A stretch of 64,000 bases of DNA. Source: Dipteris shenzhenensis. Taxonomy: Eukaryota > Polypodiophyta > Polypodiopsida > Gleicheniales. Below the pieces are notes generated by a model. That model ran no database searches, was not told the origin of the DNA, and worked only from the letters and a program-made list of their open reading frames with translations. The stretch lies in NCBI GenBank assembly GCA_047967505.1, contig CM106538.1. The stretch is one strand, 5' to 3'. Position 1 is the stretch's first letter. Every line of letters begins with the position of its first letter. Below, one piece after another: positions 25,801 to 35,100 of this stretch. The translations under genes were made by a program, and so were the position numbers.

Positions 25801-26262
25801 GAATCTGTTGTATGGTTTTCAAAGCATTTAATAGATGGAACTTTTCTCTGGATACATAGGTATTTGTCTGAGTAGATGTGATTACTATGTTTTTTAATTA
25901 AAACGAGAGAGATCTTCTGTCTAAGCCAACCGGAAAGGTTTGCACAGGCTAGGTACCTTGAAAAACAAAAATCAACATACAAGTTGGTGGACAAACAGAT
26001 GACAGACGTAAATGCAGCCCAATTGGAGCTCATGATGCAGGCTGCATTTGAATGCATTAAAGTCCTTCCAGAAGACCGTCCAGATATGACAAAGGTACAT
26101 CACAGCCCTTGCAAAAATCTTCTTTTACGACACCAAGAAGCCCCTTGCTGCTTGCTGATAGATAACATGTTAAGGAAATGGCACTTCTTCATTTATCTCT
26201 GGTAAAGAGGGTTGTTATATGATTTGCAGGTAGTGAAACTACTTGATTACTACCAAGAATGA
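4859..26262 (+). CDS. Receptor-like (or receptor-like cytoplasmic) protein kinase, four 3'-terminal exons
   Basis: Joining 4859-4938, 17147-17294, 25948-26094 and 26230-26262 gives an open frame through the C-lobe of a plant RLK/Pelle-family Ser/Thr kinase. In order it shows VSDFGLAK (subdomain VII, Mg-binding Asp), GTFGYLAPEY (activation-loop end and substrate site), [16 protein letters not shown] (subdomain IX) and EDRPDM with the conserved Arg of subdomain XI, then [10 protein letters not shown] and TGA. The [10 protein letters not shown] wording recalls RLCK class VI kinases, but the class is tentative. Exon phases match at every junction (2/1, 0, 0) and all splice sites are GT..AG. Introns are 12,208, 8,653 and 135 bp; the two long ones are full of LINEs. 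N-lobe exons and any ectodomain were not found between 1 and 4858, so the gene enters from the left. No stop or frameshift in the four exons suggests a working gene. Confidence 0.85.
4939..6125 (+). other. Start of the 12.2-kb kinase intron
   Basis: Intronic sequence without recognisable coding signal. A short open stretch at 4993-5208 ending LLTLQLPW has no domain I know. A run of T lies at 4996-5009. Confidence 0.5.
6126..6175 (+). repeat. (GA)n microsatellite with GAAA tail
   Basis: About 20 GA units followed by GAAAGAAAGAAA. It forms the 3' boundary of the - strand ORF1-only element. Confidence 0.9.
6343..7194 (-). pseudogene. L1-type LINE ORF1 protein (coiled coil, RRM-like, C-terminal domain), three stops
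   Basis: From ATG at 7194-7192 one frame runs 283 codons to a stop at 6345-6343, interrupted by three in-frame stops. The N-terminus is Ser/Thr/Pro-rich. A helical region ([18 protein letters not shown]) follows, then a Glu/Lys-rich stretch, an RNA-recognition-like segment ([12 protein letters not shown]), an acidic DDDEQDDDD patch, and a C-terminal domain with [16 protein letters not shown] and [15 protein letters not shown]. That order resembles the L1 ORF1p (Transposase_22) architecture, an RNA-binding chaperone that packages LINE RNA. It differs from the DUF4283-plus-zinc-knuckle ORF1 of the other LINEs here. The assignment rests on pattern likeness, not a search. Confidence 0.6.
7508..7531 (+). 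repeat. (GA)n microsatellite
   Basis: About 12 GA units at the 5' boundary of the - strand ORF1-only element. Confidence 0.85.
7532..8509. other. Intronic sequence, nothing recognised
   Basis: No coding motif, RNA gene or clear repeat seen on either strand. Confidence 0.4.
9190..9945 (+). mobile_element. Nested LINE 3' fragment (family B relative)
   Basis: + strand coding for the ORF2 tail ([22 protein letters not shown], then [17 protein letters not shown]) matches the family-B C-terminus at 24.5-24.8 kb and 1.9-2.2 kb. A 3' UTR with two copies of CCTTTAGGCCTTCTTG and an A-run at about 9929-9938 follow. It interrupts the - strand LINE, so it inserted later. Confidence 0.6.
9946..10123 (-). 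mobile_element. Continuation of the - strand LINE between nested insert and RT remnant
   Basis: Short stretch of the host LINE between the nested + strand copy and the RT thumb coding. No intact motif. Confidence 0.35.
10124..10932 (-). pseudogene. LINE reverse transcriptase remnant lacking the catalytic core
   Basis: The fingers segment ([21 protein letters not shown]) is followed within a few dozen codons by post-palm sequence ([19 protein letters not shown], then the [11 protein letters not shown] thumb). The region that should hold the YADD motif is absent, so several hundred bases of palm coding were deleted. Confidence 0.6.
11600..12123 (-). pseudogene. LINE APE-type endonuclease fragment
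   Basis: Encodes an NICGL start, [11 protein letters not shown] (catalytic Glu region), [11 protein letters not shown] and [15 protein letters not shown], which correspond to the early strands and the GDFN motif of apurinic-endonuclease-like LINE nucleases. The Asp of GDFN is Asn here, and stops and frameshifts are present. Inactive. Confidence 0.6.
12124..13077 (-). pseudogene. LINE ORF1 (DUF4283-like plus CCHC zinc knuckle), frameshifted
   Basis: The N-terminal part reads [19 protein letters not shown] and [13 protein letters not shown], the plant LINE DUF4283 pattern (hydrophobic, G-P/L-W, L.L..W.P.F, PVWV). It shifts frame into [19 protein letters not shown] and then a zinc knuckle at 12666-12706 (Cys, Cys, His, Cys; [10 protein letters not shown]). 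One base is missing between the first two cysteines, which breaks the frame. The tail is Pro/Lys-rich. The role is RNA binding in the LINE particle. Confidence 0.6.
13141..13849. other. Segment between two - strand LINEs
   Basis: Higher GC than its surroundings. A + strand frame at 13412-13831 is Ser/Gln/Ala-rich ([19 protein letters not shown]) and could be part of a LINE ORF1, but no domain is clear. It may equally be the 5' region of the - strand LINE below it. Confidence 0.3.
13850..15640 (-). mobile_element. Family-A LINE 5' part: ORF1 with CCHC knuckle and endonuclease end
   Basis: - strand coding from about 15440 reads [18 protein letters not shown] and [12 protein letters not shown], matching the ORF1 of the family-A copy at 59.5 kb (ADVANWLTKTLGG region). 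A zinc knuckle follows at 14803-14762 with perfect spacing C-X2-C-X4-H-X4-C ([14 protein letters not shown]). An endonuclease end at 14275-13850 has SGVAMFIH and [12 protein letters not shown], the SDH-type motif with Ser then Ser in place of Asp. The ordering fits a plant LINE. It stops before the RT. Many frameshifts. Confidence 0.6.
15652..15932 (-). mobile_element. Family-A LINE 3' fragment flanked by GT-rich DNA on both sides
   Basis: - strand coding ([40 protein letters not shown]) matches the C-terminus of the family-A copies at 19.4, 19.6, 32.0 and 60.8 kb. The 3' end is CACCCC-like followed by A8 and GTGTATATA. The 5' junction abuts a GT-rich stretch (+ strand GCGCACACACACATGCACAC at 15941-15960). 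Confidence 0.7.
15933..17146. other. Intronic sequence, GT/TA-rich start, otherwise unassigned
   Basis: 15940-16150 is rich in GT and TATA strings with repeated TATATAGAACAT/TATATAAAACAT-like phrases. The remainder has no recognisable coding. A GATGGCATGGACATGTCGATGG-like duplication (16784-16830) is short. Confidence 0.35.
17147..17294 (+). CDS. Kinase exon with APEY and subdomain IX
   Basis: Acceptor ACACAG, donor GTAAGC. It begins with one base completing the Gly codon of GTFG and reads [20 protein letters not shown], then [20 protein letters not shown] and EEEKSLVQW. It is intact, although it sits between two LINE-filled introns. Confidence 0.87.
17335..19547 (+). mobile_element. Family-A LINE, 5'-truncated, RT and zinc-binding tail
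   Basis: Starts inside RT fingers ([20 protein letters not shown]). It continues with [33 protein letters not shown] and the catalytic AYADDSFF (YADD at 17853-17864), then the thumb ([11 protein letters not shown]). Next come [20 protein letters not shown], a [15 protein letters not shown] segment and the zf-RVT zinc-binding motif [18 protein letters not shown] (about 19119-19172). The 3' end is TTTTTTGTAATATAACGACTC with A7, directly followed by TTGTGTGTGTATG. Several stops (for example 18155, 18632, 19097) make it inactive. It begins about 40 bp after the kinase exon, in the same orientation as the gene. Confidence 0.8.
19564..19790 (+). mobile_element. Short family-A LINE 3' fragment between GT tracts
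   Basis: Encodes only the last codons ([40 protein letters not shown]), then the 3' UTR TTGTAATATAATCAATCAAA and A10. It is preceded by TTGTGTGTGTATGTA (from about 19547) and followed by GTGTGTGCGTGTGTGTGTGT. Confidence 0.8.
19790..19869 (+). repeat. Compound microsatellite (GT)n(TAGA)n(GA)n
   Basis: About 20 bases of GT repeat, then six TAGA units, then about 16 GA units. It directly abuts the LINE A-run. Confidence 0.9.
20150..22080 (+). repeat. Tandem array of about 520-570 bp units, about 3.5 copies
   Basis: Anchor phrases recur in order. CTTCACCT..GGAGTG with ACTCGGTAC-like text is at about 20271, 20790, 21360 and 21915. AAATGGTATTGTCTTCACAAG-like text is at about 20158, 21248 and 21800. 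TTTCACCTTGTGAAGTTT is at about 20711, 21111 and 21660. Units differ by substitutions and indels. No convincing open frame runs through a unit. It lies inside the second long kinase intron. Confidence 0.75.
22228..24910 (+). mobile_element. Family-B LINE, 5'-truncated, nearly open RT frame
   Basis: One reading frame from about 22225 to 24819 is broken by only three stop codons (TAG 22762, TGA 23494, TAG 24562) and no frameshift. It encodes RT with [19 protein letters not shown], a [14 protein letters not shown] motif and ELADDTAIF (22609-22620; Leu replaces the usual Tyr or Phe before ADD). These are followed by [34 protein letters not shown] and [15 protein letters not shown], then the zf-RVT motif [18 protein letters not shown] (about 24243-24296) and the family tail [13 protein letters not shown]. 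The 3' UTR ends TACTTAATAGAAG then CCCAAAAAA and (AT)n. It is the youngest-looking LINE here. Confidence 0.8.
24911..25947 (+). other. Remainder of the 8.7-kb kinase intron
   Basis: Contains (AT)n at 24912-24926, a C-run at 25153-25165 and a G-run at 25555-25567. No coding or element ends recognised. Confidence 0.45.
25948..26094 (+). CDS. Kinase exon with subdomain XI arginine
   Basis: Acceptor TTTGCACAG, donor GTACAT. 49 codons in phase 0: [20 protein letters not shown], then [20 protein letters not shown] and DMTK. The Arg of DRPDM corresponds to the invariant Arg that pairs with the APE Glu. Confidence 0.85.
26230..26262 (+). CDS. Last kinase exon
   Basis: Acceptor ATTTGCAG. Encodes [10 protein letters not shown] followed by TGA, as expected right after the RPDMTK motif, giving an unusually short C-terminal tail. 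The intron before it is only 135 bp. Confidence 0.75.
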   Translation, partial: VVKLLDYYQE

Positions 26263-27289
26263 AGAGACCATGGCAACTCCGCCATTTTTCTAGTGGCACC
26301 TTGAATACATCCTTTTCACATGTGCGTGCAATTTCTGCATAACTTAAAGATGACAAAATGCCTATAGAGGTAATTCCATTGTTATACAGACAGTTGGGAG
26401 CAAGTTTCATAAATGCCAGAAAGGCCAAATATATCTGTTGTCAGAATATGGTTACACAGTTGAGGATCTGTGCCACATGTACAAAATATTGATTACAGTT
26501 GGAATTTCAGAGGCTGGGCAAGTTTCTTTGCGTGTATTTCCTGTTCTTATCGGAAAAAGCCTTTTGTTTACAAATGGAAAGGGGAGCAGGGTAAAGAACA
26601 TGTGGCCAAGAACAGGGATGCATGACGTAGCCAAGGCACCATGAGTATTGGCCAAGGCTGTGGAGAAATATGTAAAGAGCATAATTGCAGGCAAGAAAAG
26701 CTTGACAAGACATTGACTTTTGCAAAAATTAAATTAATTGATAGGTGGTTGATGGATAATGAATGACATGGATGGTTTGAATCATGATGATAACCAATTA
26801 AGTTCTAGACACATCGGCCATAGGATTGTTTCAAATATGGCAATGATCAATAGAATTGCAACTCCTGATGTGGATGACCACCATCGAGGTAGCCTCAAAA
26901 GTTGTCTACTCTCAAAATAATGATGCAATCCAAGGGATGATTTAATCAAAGATTACATATCAGGAGCCTTTCTATCTAAGAAAAAGGTGGCCCTAAATAC
27001 TTTTATTGCAATACTAACCAATGAATGACATCTGCAACTGAGTGGATCTCTTTCATACTAAGTATGATCATCTAGGCTCCTGTAAAGCCAGCGGAGGGGC
27101 CAAAACCCTTGAACAATGCATGCTCTCAGCCCTCAGGGCATGCCATTCTAAATGTGAGAGGATATGTTACCAGTTCATCAACATGTTGGAGACCAGCGGG
27201 CAACCTTTAATCTTACCATCAATACAATCTAACAGAAAATCCCAGTGAGTGGGTTGCCAGTATCCAAAGACAGGAGCGGAGGGTTCTAA
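26263..27289 (+). other. Region downstream of the kinase gene (3' UTR and intergenic)
   Basis: No coding motifs. The kinase 3' UTR should start here; the poly(A) site cannot be placed. Confidence 0.4.
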
Positions 27290-27545
27290 AAGCAAATGGC
27301 ACATCAAGGCAGCGCAAGGCTAAGAACCCTACATGAATTGCAGCATCATTTTTACTTCATGAGCAACAATATGCACATGAATATTTGGAATATTCCGACC
27401 CCCATGCATCTTTGGCGAACAGAGATGCTGCACCGAAAGCAATCTCAAACTTTTCTTGCCATGTTTAGAGCACCAGAAGGTTTCCATAACTATAGACATG
27501 AAAGAAGTAAGATCTCCCTTGCTTAACATAATCAAAAGCCATCAA
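27290..27545 (-). mobile_element. Family-A LINE internal fragment
   Basis: - strand reads [20 protein letters not shown] and HEVKMMLQF, the same segment as at 18320-18420 of the + strand copy. No ends are present. Confidence 0.65.
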
Positions 27546-27572
27546 AATGGATTGAATAATCCGTAGTCTGAC

Positions 27573-27588
27573 CACACACACACACACA
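27573..27588 (+). repeat. (CA)n microsatellite at LINE 3' end
   Basis: On the - strand this is the (GT)n tract that follows the A7 tail of the 168-bp LINE fragment. Confidence 0.85.
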
Positions 27589-27757
27589 TTTTTTTAATGA
27601 AATCTTTGATTGATTATATTATATGAGTAGCAACCTCAAAATAAGGTGCTACAATTACATCAACTGAAAATTTCAGCATATGCCAAAAAGACCTCATGAT
27701 TTATGCAGCGGGTCTGCAAGCAATCAAAGAAAGATTGCTGCAGAGAATGCCCCTCCC
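27589..27757 (-). mobile_element. Very short family-A LINE 3' end flanked by GT tracts
   Basis: - strand: CTGCAGCAATCTTTCTTTGA coding, stop, then ATAATATAATCAATCAAAG and A7. The 3' flank is (GT)8 (+ strand CA at 27573-27588) and the 5' flank is a C/G-run then GT repeats (+ strand CACACACACACATACAC at 27766-27782). Same microsatellite motif on both sides. Confidence 0.75.
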
Positions 27758-28707
27758 TCCCCCCCACACACACACATACACAATGCTTACTTAAAATAAC
27801 CTTTAGTATATTTATTATTGGCTATAATGGATAAAATCCACCTAAGATTTTGCCTAGCCTTTACTTCACAGTCTAAATTCTATACATTAAAAAATCAACA
27901 AATGATGCATTTTAACCTATAAAACCGACTATCTATACAAGTATAACATTTATTTTATCGAGTTAAAGAAAATTTAGGCATGGGGGGTGTGTGTGTGTGT
28001 GCATGCCCACATGTGCATTCACGCATGTGTATGCACATGTGCAAGCCCAATACAAATATCCACGAAAGTCATTGGTTCTACCTTGTCTTTTAGTCTTAAA
28101 CTCTTTGTGTATATAAGTGAACCTCACAAAAAATAAATATACCCTATTAATCTAAAACAAGATGGGATTATGCATTGTAAAGGCTTGGAGCAACAGCTCA
28201 AGTAGTTTGGGCATGTTCTTGCCTGAGTAATTGTGGGCGTTTAAGTCCCATGGGCATGACCTTGCTTTGTCGACTATTGACCTACACTATGCCCTATCCC
28301 TCGGCTCTTCCCCCCACACTTTCAATAATAAATAAATCTTCTGATAGTCATCCATTGATGATTTGAGCATCCCTAGAACCATAAGCAAACAAAAAATGAT
28401 GTTCCTAGGGACACAATTGAGTGGAAGAATAAAACATTGTCATGGTCTACATGGTCAGCCTCATTGGATATAGTATAAGGGGTTGGAAACAAAACAAATG
28501 GATGAATATGATGAACCCTATCCAAGGTATAAATTGCTCCCCTTAGAATAGCAATACTTATTGAGCTAAGTTGGTATACAATGCCACTAGTCTTTGCTAT
28601 TGATCGCTTTTGTGACTGGACAAAGTTAACAAATTCATAGGTCATCAACTTATAAAACATAATCTCTCTCTCTCTCTTTTTGGGGGGGTTGAACCTTGCT
28701 CCAATTT
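27758..28707. other. Intergenic, nothing recognised
   Basis: Contains short GT tracts near 27985 and a (CT)n at 28663-28678. No coding motif on either strand. Confidence 0.4.
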
Positions 28708-29558
28708 GATGTCTCACTTTCATTTTTCCAAGATGGAACCCTTCTTTCTTTTCCTTTGGCTGCTGCAAAGTATGGTCTTGGCATGCATTATTGTCCTATA
28801 TGGCACAGTATTACTCATGTGCTTAAGATTTTCACCCAATACTGCTACTAGAGATTGAAGATCGGCTTCGGGATTGGACTCTTCATTCGCTAGTTCATAT
28901 GCCGTCCTTTGATGTTGTCCCACATTACTGTATCTTCTTTATATAAAATTCTTTTGCCCTTGCCTTGGGTTTCACATGGGGCAAATAATATTTAGCAAAT
29001 GAATTGTCCTGCAAAAAGGTAGCAAAAGATATTGCGGATGATTTGGAATTCAAAAATTCCCCTTCGACAACCAATTTTCTTGTGGAGAGCAGCTTTTGGC
29101 ATGTAGACATATTGCTATGGATGTTTGCTACAGATGTTTAGCTTCACAAGAATCAGTGCCTCATCTTCTTTGGCATTGCTTCCACATCAAGATTTCTTAG
29201 GCTTCCTTTGGTAGCTTTTGAGAACAAGATTTACAAATGCTTCTTTTGAGAAGTTTTTTAGGCTTTTTGAGATTCACCCACCTAGACAGGAGTTGATTTA
29301 TTTTTCACTTGGATTCATTACTAGGGATTCTGGACTCTATGGAAAGACAGAAATCATAGTGTCTTTGGTGATCCTACTTTCTCTTTTTTCAGGCACTCTT
29401 TGCAGCAATCTCTCTACGATTGTTTGCAAAATCATTACATAGACTCTGATGTATACTTGTCATATATTGAGATCTTCTCTTGATATATATTGCCACATCC
29501 CATTTTGGGATAGTTACTCTGTAATATAAAGCATCAAAATTTTCACCCAAAAAAAAAA
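28708..29558 (+). mobile_element. Family-A LINE, 5'-truncated and heavily decayed
   Basis: Coding-like blocks (FPLAAAKYGLGMHYCP, SLYKILLPLPWVSHG, NSKIPLRQPIFLWRA, HPPRQEL) match 18720-19290 of the better copy but shift frame often. The 3' end TCTGTAATATAAAGCATC with CACCC and A10 is followed by (GT)11. Confidence 0.7.
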
Positions 29559-29580
29559 GTGTGTGTGTGTGTGTGTGTGA
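29559..29580 (+). repeat. (GT)n microsatellite between two LINEs
   Basis: Eleven GT units separating the A-run of one family-A LINE from the truncated 5' end of the next. Confidence 0.9.
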
Positions 29581-29599
29581 TAAGGATTGTTCCTCCAAG

Positions 29600-32125
29600 A
29601 TTTTTTTAAAAGGCTTGCACTATAAGAGGCAAAGTGAAAATATTTGCTAGGCGAAAAATGTGGATGGTACTTGGACAATCTCTTGGGCAGACCTTGCTTA
29701 GGCATGTGTTGGCCACCATGCTAAACAATTTAGTAAGGATGTTTCTTCGTCGTATCCCACAATGTCCATGTTAGTCCAATCTTGTCTTCTCATCAGGCTT
29801 TGCAAATTGAAGTTCTTTTCAAGGATAATGAATGGAAAGTTGCCATAAGATCATGTGGCAAATGGAAATATCTAGGTTGGGACGATCTCACTCTGGAGTT
29901 CTTCCTACAATGTTGGGTTGCCATTTCGCCCACACTTTTATACATGATTAATCATGCTTGGGAAACCCATCAAATGTCAACATATTGGAAAAAAGAGTTG
30001 ATTAAATTATTTCCTAAGAAGCATTTGCATGATTCATTTGCAGATTGGAGGTCCATCACACTCATGCTTCGCATTTGCAAGCTGATTGTTAAGATGATAT
30101 TGAGATGTATCAAATGTTTCTTGCATCAAGGCCCAATATGGGCTCATTCCCCACAGACATATTACAAACAATATTGAATATGCAAAGTACACTGAACAGG
30201 AAGTTCTCTTATTGCAAGTGGACTACTAAAGCATTTGATACAGTACAATGGGATTCCATCTCATTGACCATGTGATCACTGGGATTCGGGAAACAAATGT
30301 AGCGTATCATTTATTTGTTGTATCAAGATACTAAAGCTACTGGCATCTTATTTGGTGAGCTTACTCATGAAAGGACTCTCTCTTGTTCAATATGTCAAGG
30401 CTACCCTCTTAGTGCTTTGTTATATGCGATAGCTACTCATCCAATGCTTCAATACATGGATCACTTAGTCACTACTGGAGGTGCATTTTGCATGGGTTAG
30501 AGATACATGGAAGAAGATTACTAATTGTGCAAGCTTATGCTAATGATTCTTTCTTCACTCAGAATACTGGGAGTGATCCTTCTTGCCTTATACATTCTTT
30601 ATATGGTCGGATAGAGGCCTGCAATTGAATTTCTAAAAGTCTAAGCTTCTCCCATTGCAAGTGAAAGATTGGCATCATGTTTTATGGACTAGGGAGATTG
30701 TTTTACCTATGTAGTTTCTGTGTCATCTTGGTTACCCTTTGGGGTGGATTGTTACTCACTACCAACAAGTGGACTTGGTGCTCACTGATCTAAAAATGAA
30801 GTTGGAATGTTGGAAGTTGGCTACATGGCCATTATATGTTCTACTATTATGGAGCTTTTTTGGAGGTCACATCATGGACATAAAGCTCTCAAGCTACTTT
30901 CTGTTATCATCTTTGCTCACCAAAGATGCATGGAGATGATTATCCTAAATATTCGTGTGCACATTCTAGCACATAGGGGAAAATGATGCTTCATTTTATC
31001 CAGAGGGTGATCGACCATGGGTGTATATGATCCAACACTTGCTTTTGCATTTGTTAACGAATGTATTTAGTCATTGGGATTTTCTCCTAGGACACATTCA
31101 TGGTAGGATCAAGGAATGTAGTTTTGTCATTCATGTGCTTTCTAACTAGAAGCAATACTGGCTCATCTGAAATGGAATGGTAGGGATGCTCTTGATGAAA
31201 ACTCTTTGTGTGCTAAGTGCCTATATTATTCAAAGGTATTTGCACATCCATTGGCCTTCTAGGAGCCTCATCACACTTATTTTATTTTCTCATGGGTGAT
31301 GTATTTGATGATGCTCGTGTCGTGTTATCTTTCCTACTGTAGTCAAGCAGTTTGGCGTGGGTCATCATTATAGACCCCTATGGAACCTATTGTCATAGAA
31401 GTGTCATGACTTTTAGCTAGTACCTCATCTTGACATTATATATTGTCTCAAGGACTAGGCCTTTCACTTGGATGATCCTACTTGTCATTCATTGTTGTTG
31501 GTGGATGTCACAGTTGTGCAAATTTGTTTAAGGTTTTGTTGCCTGCTCCTTGGGTTTCTTCTCATGCAAATCACATCTGGCTAAGAACTTGTACTTCTCG
31601 GTGGTAGAGAAAAATGATGTAGCAAATTTGGTCTTAGAAACTCCTCCTTCATCAATAGATTTTCTTACGGCGAGTTTGGTTTGGGGTTCTTCCTTTTTTT
31701 GGATAGATCTTGGCTCACCAATATATTGCTCCGGATATTTGTCATCGATGTCTACAGGATTCTATGCCTCATCTATTTTGGTCATGACTTCTTGTTTTTT
31801 CTACAACAACATATACATATAAAGACACACTCTATAGTTTGGTATTCACCTTGTCAAGTAGGGGTATGCTTTTTTATTTACTTGGGTATACTATTGGGAA
31901 CTAAAGATAATATGAAAGGACAAAAACACTAGGGTCTTGGGTGATCCGTCCCTTGCCACATATCTCTTCTTTTGGTCATCTTTATTCTTTGAGCTTCTGT
32001 ATGTCCGAGATCTCGATTATCTTGATTTATTATCGTATAATGATATATTTTGGTGTTGTAGCAACATGTCCCCTCCTTGGGGATTGATTTTTCTAAATAT
32101 ATATTTTTCTAAAAAATTTAAGCAT
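29600..32125 (+). mobile_element. Family-A LINE, long decayed copy
   Basis: Begins upstream of the RT fingers (LGWDDLTLEFFLQCW, HAWETHQMSTYWKKELIKLF, SFADWRSITLMLRICKLIV). It continues through a damaged palm ([32 protein letters not shown]; the YADD region reads AYANDSFF) and thumb, then decayed linker. It ends with the conserved tail GDPSLATYLFFWSSLFFELL and SYNDIF near 32060. The Asp-to-Asn change in YADD and many stops make it inactive. The 3' end is less sharp than in other copies. Confidence 0.7.
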
Positions 32126-35100
32126 GCACAGATGTGTGATTTGTGAAATTCTTTTTTGTGGCTCTTTAACCATGGTGACACTGGTGCAAGAGGCCATACC
32201 AGGGTTTTTGTAAACACACATCCACTATAGAGTCCAAAGGCAAGTAGGGAGTCAAGGGGCTTTAGGATGAGACTCATTCTACATGAAACGAGTCATTTGA
32301 CCCCAAGATATGTAATTAATTGAGTTTGAAATGGATGATTAGAAGTCATTTCACATGTGTTTCTCGGGGGGTGGGAGTGGTACTTTTAAGTCAAGGGTCT
32401 TGTGTAAATGGTAGGATTAGAAAGGTGATAGGGGGCACGGATGAATTTGGAGGATATGTGATCTTTGAAAAGGTTGTGATCAGAAAGAAGATAGCTTGTG
32501 TGTCTTCGTTCTTTGACCCCTGCTTATATATCTAGCAAAAAGTGTAACATATCCCTGTTAAAATAAAATTTGCTTACATTTTGGTGGAGACGTGGCATTT
32601 TGCACGGCTGCGCATCGAGAAGCATGGAATTTTTTAATTATGGTTGGAGAAGCATCCAAGAAAAACATTTTTTGGGTACATAAGCGAGGATATCAGAATG
32701 CATGAAAACAACATAGGTCTTAATGCATGGTAGATGGGAAAATTTTGATGTGTATGTGGTGATGATCATGCCTTAGAGTCGATCCCCATGGACCAATCCC
32801 CTACACTGGACTAATGATTTCAATTAGTGTAACAAGTCCCCATGCCTATAACCACCAACTCGCCTTGTGAAAGTTGGACAATAAAAGCTGAAGAAGATGA
32901 GCGAGGCCAAAGGGTGCCCTTGGGCACCCAAAAACTCCCACTCTGGGAGTATCGAGCCCAAAAAAGGAAGGCTTCATCGATGCTCACTAGTAAAACAATG
33001 CTACTAGTACATGAGCATGGAGATCTTTGTCTCGCCATGGGGCCTTGGCTCTTTGGTGGTGGCAAGAGCAAGTCTCCAAAGACAATATGTATACATCTAT
33101 TCTCGTATTACACTCAGAGGCAAAAAAAAAACACCGATGAATTCTTGCCACATGGTAGGTTGGAGGAGAATGCTTAGGAAATGCTACCACCTGCTACCCT
33201 TGGACTCTTGGGCTAGCACTAACTCTTGAATAATTGGATTACCACCCTTCTCTTTGACTGCTTGAAACATCAATATTGGAATGGAGCATTATTTTGAATG
33301 ATTGGGGTGCTTCAGCGTTGATGTCCCCGATTGCCTTATGATAGATTTAGGGGTTTTTGGTTTTGTCCCTAGTAGTAGATGCAGTGGGACCCAACATCAC
33401 CAGAGCTCTTTTTTGACATCGAGAACACCCTTGGATGTTTATAATCATGTGTATAAACATTTGTTTATAAATACACCTCTAATGTACATGAGCATGTGTA
33501 CGGCGTGGTGGCTAGAGCTTACAAAGTTCAGAAGCAGGTCTTGGGTTCAATCATGGATGTTCATAACTCTTTTGCACTTTTCTATACTCAGATTTTCTAG
33601 CAATTGGCGATATGGGTCCTAGAGTATTCAAAACTTGGAATACGATAAAAATAACACCCCTAGATTTATCCCCAGGCCAATGCAGCTATAAGGTTTAGAA
33701 CAAAGTGTTCCTTAGCATCCTACAACATATAATTATTCTGTTCCAGCATTTGGTGTGGTAGTGGTATGTTCAATCTACTCACCTATTATAAGTATGGCAA
33801 CCATATTGTGCTGGTATCGTGGAGTTGAAGCACCATCTTGTAGTTCCTTCCAAGATGCAGGTGTGAAATGTCTCCAAAGCAACGTAGATGTAGGTAGTGT
33901 GAAGCCAGGTCTACCATATGTTAATCCATCTACTCTTTGCATTTCTAGCAAGCAGAAGAAGGCTAGTAGAAGTAGAATACACACCAAGAGATCACGCTGC
34001 CTCGTGCAACCCACACACACACACTCACAAATGAACATACACACACACACACACAAAGCTGGTAGGAAGTAGTACATTGTGGCCTGGTAGAGTAGTTCCT
34101 CACCAAGAAAAGGGAAGTGTATAATGTGAAGAATGACTTTGTAACATTGTAGTAGAACCTATGCCATAGAGAAGCAGTACGTCTCTCAAATGAGTTTTTT
34201 CATAGAAAGTTTAAAAAACCTAACAAGTGATGGTAGGAGAATTGCACTAATGCCATTCTCCACAATATCATAAAGAACTACTTGAGAGCTGGTAGATGGA
34301 GCGGTCGACTCCTTATTACGGCTTGAGAAGATTAAGGCCACTAGATATAATGGTCATGGTAAGATGCTTATGAGCAAGCATGACTAGAACAAGGCAAAGT
34401 CATTAGGCCTAAGTGTTCCAAAATGAGGGGAGAAGTGGGGGAGTTTGTCTCCATGATAAGTAATGCGATCTTGAAGGCCACTGAAAAGCATGACTTCTTC
34501 AAAGAAAAGACGAGTAAAAATCAAAGGAACGAACCATTGAGGGGCAATACAAGTGTCTAATCTTCCTGGCCCAGTTCTAAAAGCAGAGATGATCTACATG
34601 CTAGAGGCAATCGCCCATATCATGGAAGCAAGCAATGAAATATGAAGAAGATAATTACAAACAATGCGGATGAACATTGACTTGAGCTTTGCACCTAAAC
34701 AGGCTCCATCGATCAACCATCCATTGGCTGTGTGCTCTCAATGATAACAAGTAACATAGGGAGGCAATCTAGAGGATGTAATCAAGGCACAAAGTTGGAT
34801 GGCATCCATCCTTTGGAATTCTATGTCTTGCTCAAGCTTTTGATTAGCCTTGATGCTCCTTGAGCCGTGTGCAAGCTGCTTGAATGAGAATGTTTGTAAA
34901 AGCCTTATTCCTTCTTGTTGCTTTCTAATTTATCCTTGTCTTTTGGAGTGCCTAACTATTGAAGATAAGCAATTCTTTCTCAAGGGAACATGTCTCTTTT
35001 ATATCCTCCCGCCTACAAGTAGATAGGAAATGTGGTGCCCCTCATGATCACCAATTCACAATCTCAAACTTTGTGTAAGCTGCCAGTAAAATATCTCAAA

